Shown one piece after another: positions 15,737-24,779 of a stretch of 64,000 nucleotides of DNA; the stretch's first letter is position 1, and every line of letters starts with the position of its first letter. The DNA is from Paraburkholderia aromaticivorans (GTDB lineage Bacteria; Pseudomonadota; Gammaproteobacteria; Burkholderiales; Burkholderiaceae). Under the pieces are notes generated by a model that saw only the letters and a program-made list of their open reading frames with translations, was not told where the DNA came from and made no database searches. Where the stretch lies: contig NZ_CP051515.1 of the NCBI RefSeq assembly GCF_012689525.1, positions 992,001 through 1,056,000 of the forward strand. The letters are read 5' to 3'. The translations under genes were made by a program, and so were the position numbers.

Positions 15737-16633
15737 CTAAGCTTTGCGCTCCATGAGTCCGACCTCGCGCTCGATCCACGCGATAAAGCGCGTGACGCGC
15801 GGCAGTTCGGCGTTTTGCTGCGGATAGACCAGATGATGCGCGCCGACCTCCACGGCGTGCGTATTGTCGAAGACCGGCACGAGCGCGCCCTCCTTGATTC
15901 GGACCGAGGCGAGCATCACGCTTTCGAGCGCGATGCCGAGGCCGAGCGCCGCCGTCTCCAACGACATGTATGAGCGGTCGAAGGAGAAGTCGAAGGTCTT
16001 GTGAGCGGCCGATACGCCGGTGCGCCCGAACCACTGTTTCCACTGCACGAGCGGCGTCTCCGAGTAAATCAGGCGATGTTGCAGCAGGTCCTCAGGCGTT
16101 TTTACCGGATGGCTCTCCAGATATTTCGGCGACGCGAGCGGCGCGATGAATTCGCCACGTAGCGTCCTGACTTCCAGATCGCGCCAATTCGCGTAGCCGT
16201 GACGCAGATCGATGTCGTAATACCCGCTGGTAAACGAGACATCCTCATACGAGCACGCGAGGTTCAACTGGATATCGTCATTGGCCTCCTGGAACGACGC
16301 GAGCCGCGGCAGCAGCCACATGAGCCCGATGCTGGGACTGGAATGCACCCGCAGGATATCGACGTCGGTGCGGCTCGACGCGCGTTCGGTGGCGCGGCTC
16401 AGGTCCGCCAGCGACCCCGTCACATCGGACAGATAACGCTCGCCGGTCGGCGTGAGGACGAGCCCGCGGCCCGAGCGATAGAAGAGCGGCTGGCCGATCA
16501 CCGACTCCAGATTGCTGATCTGATGACTGACTGCCGACGCGGTCAGCCCGAGTTCTTCCGAGGCCCGGTTGACGCTCTTTGTTCGGGCCACGCTCTCGAA
16601 CGCGACGATGGCCTTGACCGGTGGAATGCGCAT
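15737..16633 (-). CDS. LysR-type regulator (GcvA-like)
   Basis: 298 aa. The N-terminal wHTH (about 4-64: VKAIVAFESVARTKSVNRAS, then LTASAVSHQISNLE) and the substrate-binding domain (about 90-298) with PLASPKYLESHPVKTPEDL are typical of the GcvA/AmpR subgroup. It is transcribed toward the SDR-MFS-transketolase set, 199 bp away, and likely controls it. A dyad at 15609-15624 is a possible site. Confidence 0.93.
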   Translation of the reverse strand: MRIPPVKAIVAFESVARTKSVNRASEELGLTASAVSHQISNLESVIGQPLFYRSGRGLVLTPTGERYLSDVTGSLADLSRATERASSRTDVDILRVHSSPSIGLMWLLPRLASFQEANDDIQLNLACSYEDVSFTSGYYDIDLRHGYANWRDLEVRTLRGEFIAPLASPKYLESHPVKTPEDLLQHRLIYSETPLVQWKQWFGRTGVSAAHKTFDFSFDRSYMSLETAALGLGIALESVMLASVRIKEGALVPVFDNTHAVEVGAHHLVYPQQNAELPRVTRFIAWIEREVGLMERKA

Positions 16634-16791
16634 AGTGAATTTTTTTCAGATGCAGTTGAATGAAACCGCCTTGTTCGCACGCCATTCGCACTGCCATTCT
16701 GTCGACAAGCCGCGCAGCCAGGGATGCATGAAATCCTCTCGGTACTAACCCGGCAGTTTCATTGCCGCGAAGCGGCTAATCATAAACATAG

Positions 16792-16806
16792 GTTGCGCAG
16801 TGCAAC
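16792..16806. promoter_or_regulatory. Inverted repeat GTTGCGCAGTGCAAC upstream of ABC transporter
   Basis: GTTGC (16792-16796), five bases, GCAAC (16802-16806). It lies in the 380-bp gap between the LysR gene (minus) and the sugar ABC transporter (plus), 20 bp before a short ORF. Probably an operator for the transporter operon or its leader. Confidence 0.4.
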
Positions 16807-16825
16807 AACTGTGCAGGAGACAGTA

Positions 16826-16912
16826 ATGGATTATCCGACTTTCCCGGTGAGCGCGCGATCAGCCGACGCTCACACGCAGCGTTTTCGTCCCGTTCGTTCC
16901 CCTATCGAGTGA
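16826..16912 (+). CDS. Possible 28-aa leader ORF
   Basis: ATG at 16826 is preceded by GCAGGAGACAGTA, a strong ribosome-binding site, and the frame ends with TGA at 16912. The product (MDYPTFPVSARSADAHTQRF and a short tail) resembles no family I know. It ends about 100 bp before the ABC-transporter ATPase. The good Shine-Dalgarno is the only support; the rest of this gap shows nothing else. Confidence 0.25.
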   Translation: MDYPTFPVSARSADAHTQRFRPVRSPIE

Positions 16913-17013
16913 AGACACGCGCCGGTCACAGCCGATGCGGCATCCGGTGAGGTTCGTACCACGCGCTCGCAAAACACGCGCAGCGTGCGGAAAAACGCGG
17001 AAGGAGACAGGAC

Positions 17014-18558
17014 ATGGCTGAACAACGCTTCTTGCTGACGGCGCGCTCGATCGTCAAGAGCTTTGGACCGACGAGCGTGCTGAAGGGATTCGATCTTTCG
17101 ATCGCTCCCGGCGAAGTGCACGCTTTTCTCGGTGGCAACGGCGCGGGCAAATCGACGCTGATCAAAATCATCTCTGGTCAGTTCGAACGCGACGGCGGCA
17201 CGCTCGAATTCGACGGGCAGGCGATCGGCGCGTCCGTGGGCGGGCATGTCGCCGCCGGCACGATCGCGGTCGTCAATCAGGAACTCGCGCTATTACCGCA
17301 TTTGTCCGTGGCCGAGAACATCGCGATGCCGCGGCTGCGGCGCGGCACGGCGAAATACAGCGAACGCGCGTCGATGGAAATTGCGGTCGAAGCGCTGTCG
17401 CTGATCGATCCTCAGTTCGCGCGTGAATCGTCGGGACGGCTGGTCGGCGACTTGACCTTGCACGAGCGTCAATTGGTGGAGATTGCTCGCGCGCTCGGTT
17501 CGGGCGCCAGGCTGTTGTTGCTCGACGAACCGACCGCCAATCTGACCGCTGCGGAAACGATCCGGCTCTTCGCAGTGTTACGGCGACTGATTGCCGATAC
17601 GGGACTCGCGGTGCTGTTCGTTTCGCACCGCATGCGCGAGATTCGCCAGATCGCCGATGTCTGCACGATCATTCGCGACGGCAAGACGGCCGTCGACCGC
17701 GTCGCGCTCGATGCGATCACGGACCGCGAGATCATCGAATGCATGGGTCAGAGCGTCGTCGTCGATGAAGCGGCAGCACGCGTCGCGGAGTCGGCGGAGT
17801 TGGGGCATGCGAACCCGGCAGGGGAGCAGCACATCGATGACGGCGGCGGCCGCATCCACGCAGGCGCGTTACGAATCGAACGCGATGGCGTGGCGATCGA
17901 TGTGCCCGCCGGCGCGATCGTCGGCCTCGCGGGCGCGCCGGTCGGCCCATCTTCGCTGATCGATGCGCTCACTGGTATCGCGCCCGCCGGTTCGTGGGCC
18001 ATCACTCGCGACGGCGCGCGCGTCAGCTATTCGCATCCTTCCGCCGGCGCGCGCGATGGCGTCGGCTTCGTCTCGGGCGACCGCTCGAACAAGGGCGTGC
18101 TCGCCACGCTGCCGATCGTCGACAACCTCGTCGCGGCGGCGCGCGTCGTCAACCGGCGCAGTGTCGTGAGGCGCGAGGAGATCGAGCAGAGCACACGTCT
18201 GCTCGACGCGCTGAAGATTCGCGCGGGCTCGCTGTGGGATCTGCCGGCCACACTCAGCGGCGGCACGCAGCAAAAACTGCTGATCGCCCGTTGGTTATTG
18301 CTGCGGCCGAGGCTGCTGGTGCTCGAAGAGCCGACCCGCGGCGTGGACATCCGCACGAAGCGCGAAATCTATGCGCTGATTCGCAAGATGGCGCAGCAGG
18401 GCACGACGATCGTCTGGTGGTCGACCGAATACATCGAACTGGTCGAACTGTGCGACACCGTGCTCGCGTTCGATCTGGACGGCAAGCCGACCGAAGTCCT
18501 GCGCCACGCCGACGTCAACGAAACGCAACTCGCCGCCGCAACGGGCATGGCCGCCTAG
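17014..18558 (+). CDS. Sugar ABC transporter ATPase (CUT2, RbsA-like)
   Basis: 514 aa with two nucleotide-binding domains. NBD1 (about 8-245) has Walker A GGNGAGKST, Walker B LLLLDEPTANL and the His-switch VLFVSHRM; its signature is LTLHERQ where RbsA has LSVAQQQ. NBD2 (about 280-500) has signature LSGGTQQKLLIARWLL and Walker B LLVLEEPTRGVD, but its P-loop is eroded to GLAGAPVGPSSL. RbsA-type NBD2 loops are often non-canonical, but this one is further degraded. It energises import of a monosaccharide through the permease that follows. The start follows GGAGACAGGAC. Confidence 0.93.
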   Translation: MAEQRFLLTARSIVKSFGPTSVLKGFDLSIAPGEVHAFLGGNGAGKSTLIKIISGQFERDGGTLEFDGQAIGASVGGHVAAGTIAVVNQELALLPHLSVAENIAMPRLRRGTAKYSERASMEIAVEALSLIDPQFARESSGRLVGDLTLHERQLVEIARALGSGARLLLLDEPTANLTAAETIRLFAVLRRLIADTGLAVLFVSHRMREIRQIADVCTIIRDGKTAVDRVALDAITDREIIECMGQSVVVDEAAARVAESAELGHANPAGEQHIDDGGGRIHAGALRIERDGVAIDVPAGAIVGLAGAPVGPSSLIDALTGIAPAGSWAITRDGARVSYSHPSAGARDGVGFVSGDRSNKGVLATLPIVDNLVAAARVVNRRSVVRREEIEQSTRLLDALKIRAGSLWDLPATLSGGTQQKLLIARWLLLRPRLLVLEEPTRGVDIRTKREIYALIRKMAQQGTTIVWWSTEYIELVELCDTVLAFDLDGKPTEVLRHADVNETQLAAATGMAA

Positions 18559-18609
18559 CGCCACTTAGCGCTGCCTTGCAGAAGAAACATCATCAATCTG
18601 GAGACAATC

Positions 18610-19605
18610 ATGAAATCAGTCACTCACCCGATCGCGGCGGGGCAGCCGAAACGCAGCGGCGCGGGACGCCGCCTGCTGTCGGCCTACCGCACCGAAATTG
18701 CGATTGCCATTGCGATCATCGTGATCGAACTCGCGGTCGGCATGATCGTGCCGGCCGCGCTGTCAGGCGGTAATATTTCCAACGTGACGCAGGCGGCCGC
18801 GCCGCTCGTCATCATGGCATTCGGCGTGTTGCTCGTGATCATCACGGGTGGGATCGATCTGTCAGTCGGCTCGGTGTTCTCGCTGACCGGCATGGTCACC
18901 GGCCTTGCGATGGCGCATGGCTACGGCGCCGTCGCGAGCAGTGTCGCGGGACTCTCGGTCGGCGTCGTGATCGGCGCGCTCAACGGTGCGCTCGTGACGT
19001 TCGTCGGACTCGCGCCGTTTGTGGTGACGCTGAGCACCTATGCGATTGCGGGCAGCCTTTCGTTCATCGTCACCGACGGCCATTCGCTACCGATCTCCAA
19101 CCCTGACTACTGGCTGCTCGATTCAGGAACGCTGATTCCCGGCCTGCCGAACTACGCGCTGTGGTGCGTGCTGCTGCTCGTCGCGATCGAATTCTGTTTG
19201 CGCAAGGTGGTGGCGGGCCGCTGGCTGTATGCGATCGGCAGCAGCAGTTCGTCGGCGCGCGTGATCGGGATTCCAGTTAATCGCGTGCGGCTCGGCGCGT
19301 ATCTGCTCTCGGGCTTGCTGGCTTCGTTCGCGAGCATCGTCAGCGTGTCGTACATCAGCAATGCCGAGGCCACCGCGGGATCGAGCCTGATGCTGCAGGC
19401 CATCGCGGCCGTGGTGATCGGCGGCGCGAGTCTGTTCGGCGGGACCGGTTCGGCCATCGGCGCGCTGCTCGGGGCGCTGATGATCACGATCATTCAGAAC
19501 GGCGCGAATCTGATCGGCGTGAACAGTTTCTGGCAAGGCACCGTGACCGGTGTCGTCATTCTCATCGCGGTTCTCGTGGACCGCATTACCAAGGCCCGGC
19601 GTTGA
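18610..19605 (+). CDS. Sugar ABC permease (RbsC-like)
   Basis: 331 aa, about ten hydrophobic helices, with the family motifs [40 protein letters not shown] and [21 protein letters not shown] (BPD_transp_2). It forms the membrane channel with the upstream ATPase; the periplasmic binding protein gene follows 38 bp later. Spacing and order ATPase-permease-binding protein are common in Burkholderiaceae CUT2 operons. The start follows TGGAGACAATC. Confidence 0.93.
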   Translation: MKSVTHPIAAGQPKRSGAGRRLLSAYRTEIAIAIAIIVIELAVGMIVPAALSGGNISNVTQAAAPLVIMAFGVLLVIITGGIDLSVGSVFSLTGMVTGLAMAHGYGAVASSVAGLSVGVVIGALNGALVTFVGLAPFVVTLSTYAIAGSLSFIVTDGHSLPISNPDYWLLDSGTLIPGLPNYALWCVLLLVAIEFCLRKVVAGRWLYAIGSSSSSARVIGIPVNRVRLGAYLLSGLLASFASIVSVSYISNAEATAGSSLMLQAIAAVVIGGASLFGGTGSAIGALLGALMITIIQNGANLIGVNSFWQGTVTGVVILIAVLVDRITKARR

Positions 19606-19643
19606 GCACGGGTTCGCAAAAACTATCAGGAAGGAGACATATC

Positions 19644-20678
19644 ATGAACAAGCGCACGTTCAAATCAGCCGGCGGATTCTCGGGCCGGCCGGCCGCACGG
19701 ATCGTGGCGGCATCGGTGGCGGCGGCGATCGTCGCGCTCGCCGCGGCATTCGCCTCGCAGATCGCGGTGGCGGCGGACAAGCAGACGGTCGCGTATATCG
19801 CGCCGTCGCTGGATATTTCGTACTGGCAGTGGGTCGCGTATGGCGTCAAGCAACGGGCGCAGGAACTCGGCATGGACTATGTCGAGTTCACCTCGGAGAA
19901 CTCGCCGGCCAAGCAGATGGACAACGTGCGCACGGCCATGACGCGTGGCGTCAACGCGATCGTGATCGGGCCGGTCAGTTCGACCAGCACGCCGCCCGTG
20001 TTGCGTCTTCTGAAGTCGAAGTCCGTGCCGGTCGCTTTTACGGGTATCGGGCCGCAGGCGGGGCAAACGGACTATACGTCGGCCGTGACGGCGAATAACT
20101 ACGACACGGGCAAGGCCGAGGGCTCGTATGTGTGCAAGCTCGCGAAAGATCGCGGCAGCAATAAGGTGGCGATGCTGTCATTGCCGCAGGATCGCGAGAA
20201 TGCGCAGAAGTACATGAAGGGGGCGCAGGAGTCGTTCAAGTCCGATGGCTGCGATCTCGTGCAGGTGCTCGAAACGCACGGCCTCACGGTCAACGAAGCA
20301 GTGCAGCAAGCCAACGACCTGCTGACCGCTCATCCTGATGTCAAGGCGATTTACGGCATGTACGACGAAGCCGCGACGGGCGCCGCCAAGGCGCTGCAAA
20401 CGCGCGGTGCTGTCGGCAAAGTGGCGGTCGTCACGGCCGACGGCAGCCCGACGACGATCAAGCTGCTGCGCGACGGCGCGATCCAGGGGATCTTTTTGCA
20501 AGAGGCAGTGGGGCAAGGGATCGACGCGACCACGCAGGTGTTCAACGCGCTGAATCATAAGCCGACCACGCAGGAACTCGCGCTCAAGGAACCGCTCGTG
20601 ACGAAGGAGACGATCGATCAGCCGGATGCGCAGGCCACAGTGAAGCGTGTCTATCCGCCGTCGGCAGGCAAGTACTGA
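19644..20678 (+). CDS. Sugar ABC substrate-binding protein (RbsB-like)
   Basis: 344 aa. A long Sec signal peptide (about 1-46, ending IAVAADKQ) precedes a type-I periplasmic binding fold: [35 protein letters not shown] segment ([18 protein letters not shown]), [19 protein letters not shown] and [16 protein letters not shown]. These match the CUT2 (ribose/galactose/allose) binding proteins. The start at MNKRTF follows AGGAAGGAGACATATC. The ligand cannot be told; the downstream fuconolactonase-like amidohydrolase hints at a sugar or aldonolactone. Confidence 0.92.
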   Translation: MNKRTFKSAGGFSGRPAARIVAASVAAAIVALAAAFASQIAVAADKQTVAYIAPSLDISYWQWVAYGVKQRAQELGMDYVEFTSENSPAKQMDNVRTAMTRGVNAIVIGPVSSTSTPPVLRLLKSKSVPVAFTGIGPQAGQTDYTSAVTANNYDTGKAEGSYVCKLAKDRGSNKVAMLSLPQDRENAQKYMKGAQESFKSDGCDLVQVLETHGLTVNEAVQQANDLLTAHPDVKAIYGMYDEAATGAAKALQTRGAVGKVAVVTADGSPTTIKLLRDGAIQGIFLQEAVGQGIDATTQVFNALNHKPTTQELALKEPLVTKETIDQPDAQATVKRVYPPSAGKY

Positions 20679-20770
20679 GCAACCGGTGTTGATCTGATTG
20701 CGCGGCCGCTCGTTTAGTGGTGTTTCGTTGCGAGCGCGCCGTGCATCGTATAACTCTATAAGGAGGCACT

Positions 20771-21667
20771 GTGGACAATCTGCCTATCATCGACCCGCAT
20801 CATCACCTGTACGATCTGAAGACCGGCAACTATCCGTGGTTGCAGGGGCCGATGCTCGAGCGCGTGTTCGGTGACTATTCGCCCATTCGCAAGGACTATC
20901 TGATCGACGATTTTCTTGCCGACATCAAGAGTCAGAATGTGGTCAAGACGGTTCATCTTCAGGTCGAATACGATCACAACGATCCGGTGGCCGAAACCCG
21001 ATGGCTTCAGAGTGTTGCCGACAAGCACGGCTATCCACACGGTATTGTCGGTTTTGCTGATCTGTCTTCGCCGAACGCACAGGCTGTGATCGAAGAGCAC
21101 TGTCAGTACAAGAACGTACGAGGCATTCGGCAATGCCTGAATTTCCACCGCGATCCGGTGAAGACGTTTTTCGACAGTCCGCATCTGATGAACGATCCGC
21201 AATGGCGTCGTGGCTATGCGCTGCTCAAGCAGCATGGCTTGTCGTTCGACTTGCAGCTCTACTACACGCAGATGGAAGAGGCGCTTGCGCTAGCGCGTGA
21301 CTTTCCCGATACGCCGATGGTACTCAACCACACCGGCATGCCGGTCGACCGTAAGCCCGAAGAGATCGAAGCGTGGAAGAAGAGCATGACCTTGCTTGCG
21401 TCGGCTGACAATGTCTTCTGCAAGATCTCCGGTCTGGGTATGGGCGACTGGAAGTGGACGGTGGACAGCATCCGTCCGTTCGTCCTGCACGCAATCGAAG
21501 CATTCGGCGTGACGCGCTGCATGTTCGCGAGCAACTTTCCGGTCGACAAGCTGTTCAGCAGTTACGACGATGTGTTCAACGCGTTCAAGGAGATTACGCG
21601 GGAATTCTCGGCGGATGAGCGGGCTGCGCTGTTTCACGACAACGCGGAGCGGGTGTACAGGCTGTGA
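20771..21667 (+). CDS. Amidohydrolase family (fuconolactonase-like)
   Basis: 298 aa, COG3618-type TIM-barrel hydrolase. The metal motif is at the N terminus (IDPHHHLYD, residues 7-15). Later family blocks are TVHLQVEYDHNDPVAETRWL, GIRQCLNFH, MVLNHTGMPVDR, CKISGLGMGDW and RCMFASNFPVDKLF with the catalytic Asp region. Relatives hydrolyse sugar lactones or pyrone dicarboxylates. The start is GTG with AAGGAGGCACT ahead. It lies 92 bp after the sugar-binding protein in the same direction, so it probably acts on the imported substrate. Confidence 0.9.
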   Translation: MDNLPIIDPHHHLYDLKTGNYPWLQGPMLERVFGDYSPIRKDYLIDDFLADIKSQNVVKTVHLQVEYDHNDPVAETRWLQSVADKHGYPHGIVGFADLSSPNAQAVIEEHCQYKNVRGIRQCLNFHRDPVKTFFDSPHLMNDPQWRRGYALLKQHGLSFDLQLYYTQMEEALALARDFPDTPMVLNHTGMPVDRKPEEIEAWKKSMTLLASADNVFCKISGLGMGDWKWTVDSIRPFVLHAIEAFGVTRCMFASNFPVDKLFSSYDDVFNAFKEITREFSADERAALFHDNAERVYRL

Positions 21668-21807
21668 TGGCCATTCAGCGCGCCCATGGCTCCCAGCACT
21701 TCGACAATGCCGACGCGCTCAAATGGCATCATCGAAAGCAGCGACGCACCGATGAGTTGATATAGTCGCGTCTTTCCGCTAACCATCCCCAGCGAAGAAG
21801 GCAACGT

Positions 21808-22203
21808 ATGGCAGACCGCGAGATTATTGTTCCCGAGCCGATGCGGCTGATCGTCGAACGGGCGGGTTATGCGCCGGCCGTCAAGGTGGGCACGACGGTA
21901 TTTTGCGCAGGACAGGTGGGCCGTACGGCGCAACTGGAGGTCATCAGCGATCCCGAAGCGCAGTTCCTTGCCTGCTGGGACAATCTGCGCCTGTTAATGG
22001 AAGCCGCGGGCTGTACGTTCGACGACATTGTCGACATGACCACGTACCACGTGCAGATGAGCCGGCACATGCCGGTCTTTCGGGAAGTCAAAGACCGTGT
22101 CTTTCCGCGGGGTCACTGCGCGTGGACGGCGATCGGCGTGTCCGAGTTGGCGCATCCCGGCTTGCTGGTGGAGATCAAATGCGTGGCGATACAGCGAACG
22201 TGA
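21808..22203 (+). CDS. RidA-family protein
   Basis: 131 aa, YjgF/YER057c/UK114 fold. Motifs: FCAGQVGRTA near residue 33, the region EAQFLACWDNLRLLMEAAGC, DDIVDMTTYHV and the final HPGLLVEIKCVAI. RidA proteins deaminate reactive enamines/imines, but many subfamily members act on other substrates; the Arg105 equivalent is not obvious here, so deaminase activity is uncertain. The start follows GAAGAAGGCAACGT. It may extend the preceding sugar-catabolic operon or stand alone. Confidence 0.88.
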   Translation: MADREIIVPEPMRLIVERAGYAPAVKVGTTVFCAGQVGRTAQLEVISDPEAQFLACWDNLRLLMEAAGCTFDDIVDMTTYHVQMSRHMPVFREVKDRVFPRGHCAWTAIGVSELAHPGLLVEIKCVAIQRT

Positions 22204-22255
22204 GGGGAGCGTCGACGCGCTGCCGTTGAGCGCGCATTCGCCCGCGTCATCGCCA

Positions 22256-23095
22256 TCACACGCCCGAACCTGCCGGATATCCTTTCGACCGGCCGAACGC
22301 CGGTTGTTCGCGAGCCGCGCGGTTGAGCAGCATGGGTATCTCATCCAGACGCAGCAGCGTCAGCGCTCCGCCATACACGAGCCCTGTATCGACATTGATG
22401 ACGTTGCCACGAACCCTCGGCTCCCGCACCGGCGTATGCCCGACAATGACCGCGGCCACGCCGTCGATGCGGCTGCCCGGGTCACGCCATCCTGAGACAA
22501 ACCGTTGGCACAGTTGCGCGAAGGCGCGCCGCATCGAAACAAAACCTGCTGCCTTGCCCGGGATCCAGCGCGAGCGATCCCAGATCACCTTGCGGCGCAC
22601 CGGCCCGTTGCGGTCCTCCTGTTCGAGCGCCTGAACCATCTTCGGCCACGATTGCATGGGGACGTTGGCATGCACGATGCCGACCAGGCCGTCGTCGGTT
22701 TCGATTTCGATCGCGTAGGGAAGGGCCGCCATATACGTCACGATGTCGTCCAGCGCCGCTTTGTCGTAGGCCATATCGAACAGCCACTCTCCGCCATTGG
22801 ATCGAATCGACGCGTTCTTGCCGCCGTGGCGATGCCACCGCACGATCGTGTCCTCATGATTGCCGCGCACCGATTGAATACGATATCGATTCACGAACTC
22901 GAGCACGGCCGGCGATTCGATGCCCCGATCCACCAGGTCGCCGACGGCAAACAGTCTGTCGCGCGCCGGATCGTAGCGGCGCAGTTCCAGTTCTCTTCGA
23001 AGCCGGCTGAAACAGCCGTGCAGGTCGCCTACGACGAAGTCGCGACCGGCCGTGTTCTTTTTGAAGCGTCGCACGGGTATGAAAGTCTGCTGCAT
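22256..23095 (-). CDS. Metallophosphoesterase (PrpA/ApaH-like)
   Basis: 279 aa. The calcineurin-type metal motifs are in order: FVVGDLHGCFSRL (about 20-33), AVGDLVDRGIES (about 50-61), VRGNHEDTIVRW (about 77-88), then VHANVP and VIVGHTPVREPRV with a final VINVDTGLVYGG. This is the layout of bacterial Ser/Thr phosphatases PrpA/PrpB and diadenosine-tetraphosphate hydrolases. The start MQQTFIP is chosen because the longer frame gives a nonsense N terminus. It converges on ridA. Confidence 0.9.
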   Translation of the reverse strand: MQQTFIPVRRFKKNTAGRDFVVGDLHGCFSRLRRELELRRYDPARDRLFAVGDLVDRGIESPAVLEFVNRYRIQSVRGNHEDTIVRWHRHGGKNASIRSNGGEWLFDMAYDKAALDDIVTYMAALPYAIEIETDDGLVGIVHANVPMQSWPKMVQALEQEDRNGPVRRKVIWDRSRWIPGKAAGFVSMRRAFAQLCQRFVSGWRDPGSRIDGVAAVIVGHTPVREPRVRGNVINVDTGLVYGGALTLLRLDEIPMLLNRAAREQPAFGRSKGYPAGSGV

Positions 23096-24119
23096 GTTTT
23101 CACCGCAATGAGGTTGACGTGAAACGACGAAAGACTTCTGAACGGTTGCTGCGTGAAGCCCATACGGTTTCGACCTCGAAGGTGTCCTCGCTGGTTGGGC
23201 ATTGCGCGCGCAGTCGCCGCGCAATGTCCAGTGTTGACCGCCAATTGAGCGCTTTCAGTGTCGATTTGTAACGAGGTGTTGGAACCCGCATGCCGTTCCC
23301 ATCGTCCCGAGCGAGCTTCAGGACGAACGCGGCCTTCGTGGGGAGCAGACGGGGCGGCGACATCGTCGCATTAGTCGTGTGGCGCGGGCAGTGTCTTTTA
23401 CGCTCGGTTACAAGTGGCGTATGAAGGCGCTCACAACTCTTAGCCAGGTTTTTCGGCGATCGTTGTCGGCGCACCTACTTATGTGGCCCGGCTCGCACGG
23501 CTGAACGAAACCGGACGCGTCGGGCTTCTTCGTGATCCAGGGCGCGATGGCGCGCGCGATGAACGACGGTTTTTTCGGTGCGCTCGCGTAACCGCGATGC
23601 AGAATCGGACCCCAAATCTCTCTGACAAGCGCGACCAGCAAGGCGCAGCGGATCGTTCGGGAGCAACTGCTGCCTTCCTTGCGGCACCCAAAAAATTTCG
23701 CTGCCTGGATCGACCCCAAGGCGTTTCATCAGAAGCGAGAACGACGGGGCGATCCACCGTCAATCGCGCAATGCGCGCTACCCCACATAGCGGAGTGTGC
23801 GGACAACGTTTTTCGCCGCCGTGCCGCCTCACCGCTCTCAGGCCGTCCGTCTCACGCTTGCAACATCCCGGACGCGCCCAGTAAAACCTACTTTTGTCGG
23901 CTCAATGTCAGCATATTTGACCGAAACATTCGTCGAACCATTGCCAGCCAACGCTCCTACGGGTTTTCCACCCTCCGGAAATTATGCGCGAAGCATGGCA
24001 AGCGGGCTCCGCCCCGGCGCTTTCCGGGGTCTCAAATCCGAGCCATCGCGTGTTGCGAACTCCCTTCCGCACCCTCCGCCGAAGCGCCGATCGTTGCCCA
24101 GCAAGGCTTTGAGACCTGC
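23096..24119. other. Long stretch without a recognisable gene
   Basis: About 1 kb between the phosphoesterase start and the putative sigma-54 promoter of the pilus locus. Several ORFs of 60-150 codons cross it on both strands, but none has a recognisable domain, consistent codon use or a good ribosome site. They overlap each other heavily. A GC hairpin, CCCCGG (24012-24017) with CCGGGG (24024-24029), stands near the right end. The stretch may be a degraded gene, a large regulatory region or a small-RNA locus; I cannot decide. Confidence 0.45.
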
Positions 24120-24135
24120 TGGCATAGCCGTTGCA
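24120..24135 (+). promoter_or_regulatory. Sigma-54-type -24/-12 promoter
   Basis: TGGCATAGCCGTTGCA has GG and GC at exact consensus spacing (TGGCA, N6, TTGCA). Predicted start is about 24147, leaving a leader of roughly 320 nt before flp at 24465. The -24/-12 match is good, but no enhancer site has been recognised and no activator gene is in the window. Confidence 0.5.
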
Positions 24136-24464
24136 AATAGAGAGTCACAAAGCGAAAAAACATGTTGCAGACGGAAAGCAGCAAAAGATCTCCGGCAGCA
24201 ACAACAGTCTTCGTGAACCGCGTTCGGGGAAGGCCACGCGTTTTACGGGGTGCGGCGGGGCCAACGAAAAACGGCTGTCAATAAACAACGACACGGCGAT
24301 GGATACGGGGTATCAGCCACTCGTGATCGTGACGAAGTAAAGCGCTGGTCTCGCCACTTTTTCCGTCCTCGTGACGGGCATGAACGCCGCTTCGGCACAC
24401 CTGTTTTTCAGGCGGCTGCAGACGGCACAAAAGCGAAGTCTACTTTCACTCTACGGGGGTTAGC

Positions 24465-24647
24465 ATGAAGAACACGATCAAGAAGTTTCTGCGCGAAGAA
24501 GACGGTGTGGCAGCGATCGAATACGGCCTCCTGGCCGGCCTGATTGCCGTGGCGATCATTGTGGCGGTTACTGCGCTTGGAGCGCGGATGAACGCCATTT
24601 TCAACATCATCACGGGCTCGTTGGCGGGCGTAGTCGCTCCGGCCTGA
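24465..24647 (+). CDS. flp: Flp-type pilin
   Basis: 60 aa, the major subunit of Tad/Flp pili. A short basic leader ends at Gly14 (KKFLREEDG) and the processed form begins VAAIEYGLLAGL, with the Glu-Tyr pair typical of Flp pilins, followed by one hydrophobic helix and a short tail. The prepilin peptidase encoded next should cleave after Gly14. It is the first gene of the pilus operon, behind a long leader; the ribosome site is GGGGGTTAGC. A strong hairpin follows it, probably protecting its abundant mRNA. Confidence 0.95.
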   Translation: MKNTIKKFLREEDGVAAIEYGLLAGLIAVAIIVAVTALGARMNAIFNIITGSLAGVVAPA

Positions 24648-24671
24648 CGCGGCAAGAGGCGCAAAGCCGAT

Positions 24672-24711
24672 CGCTCGCCCTGACTCGACGGTCCTTCGGG
24701 ACAGGGTAGCG
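24672..24711 (+). terminator. UUCG-loop hairpin between flp and cpaA
   Basis: CGCT (24672-24675) and CCCT (24678-24681) pair with AGGG (24703-24706) and AGCG (24708-24711); inside them GTCC-TTCG-GGAC (24691-24702) forms a UUCG tetraloop hairpin. There is no T-run, so it is more likely an mRNA-stabilising or attenuating element that lets flp be expressed above the downstream genes. Confidence 0.55.
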
Positions 24712-24779
24712 ACGGCCCCGCGCCGAACGAAACGACTCCAGTAAAGAAGGGCAATTCGATCCTTGAAACGGAGCAGGCA

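Noticed and set aside
22259..22495. Plus-strand ORF over the phosphoesterase end
   Set aside because: Shadow of the minus-strand metallophosphoesterase, no ribosome site or domain.
23408..23719. Minus-strand ORF with a stretch resembling the start of ATP-dependent DNA ligases (SGFVQPCEPG)
   Set aside because: The resemblance is about ten residues, no ligase motif (KxDG) follows, and the frame is interrupted and overlaps other ORFs; not enough to call even a pseudogene.
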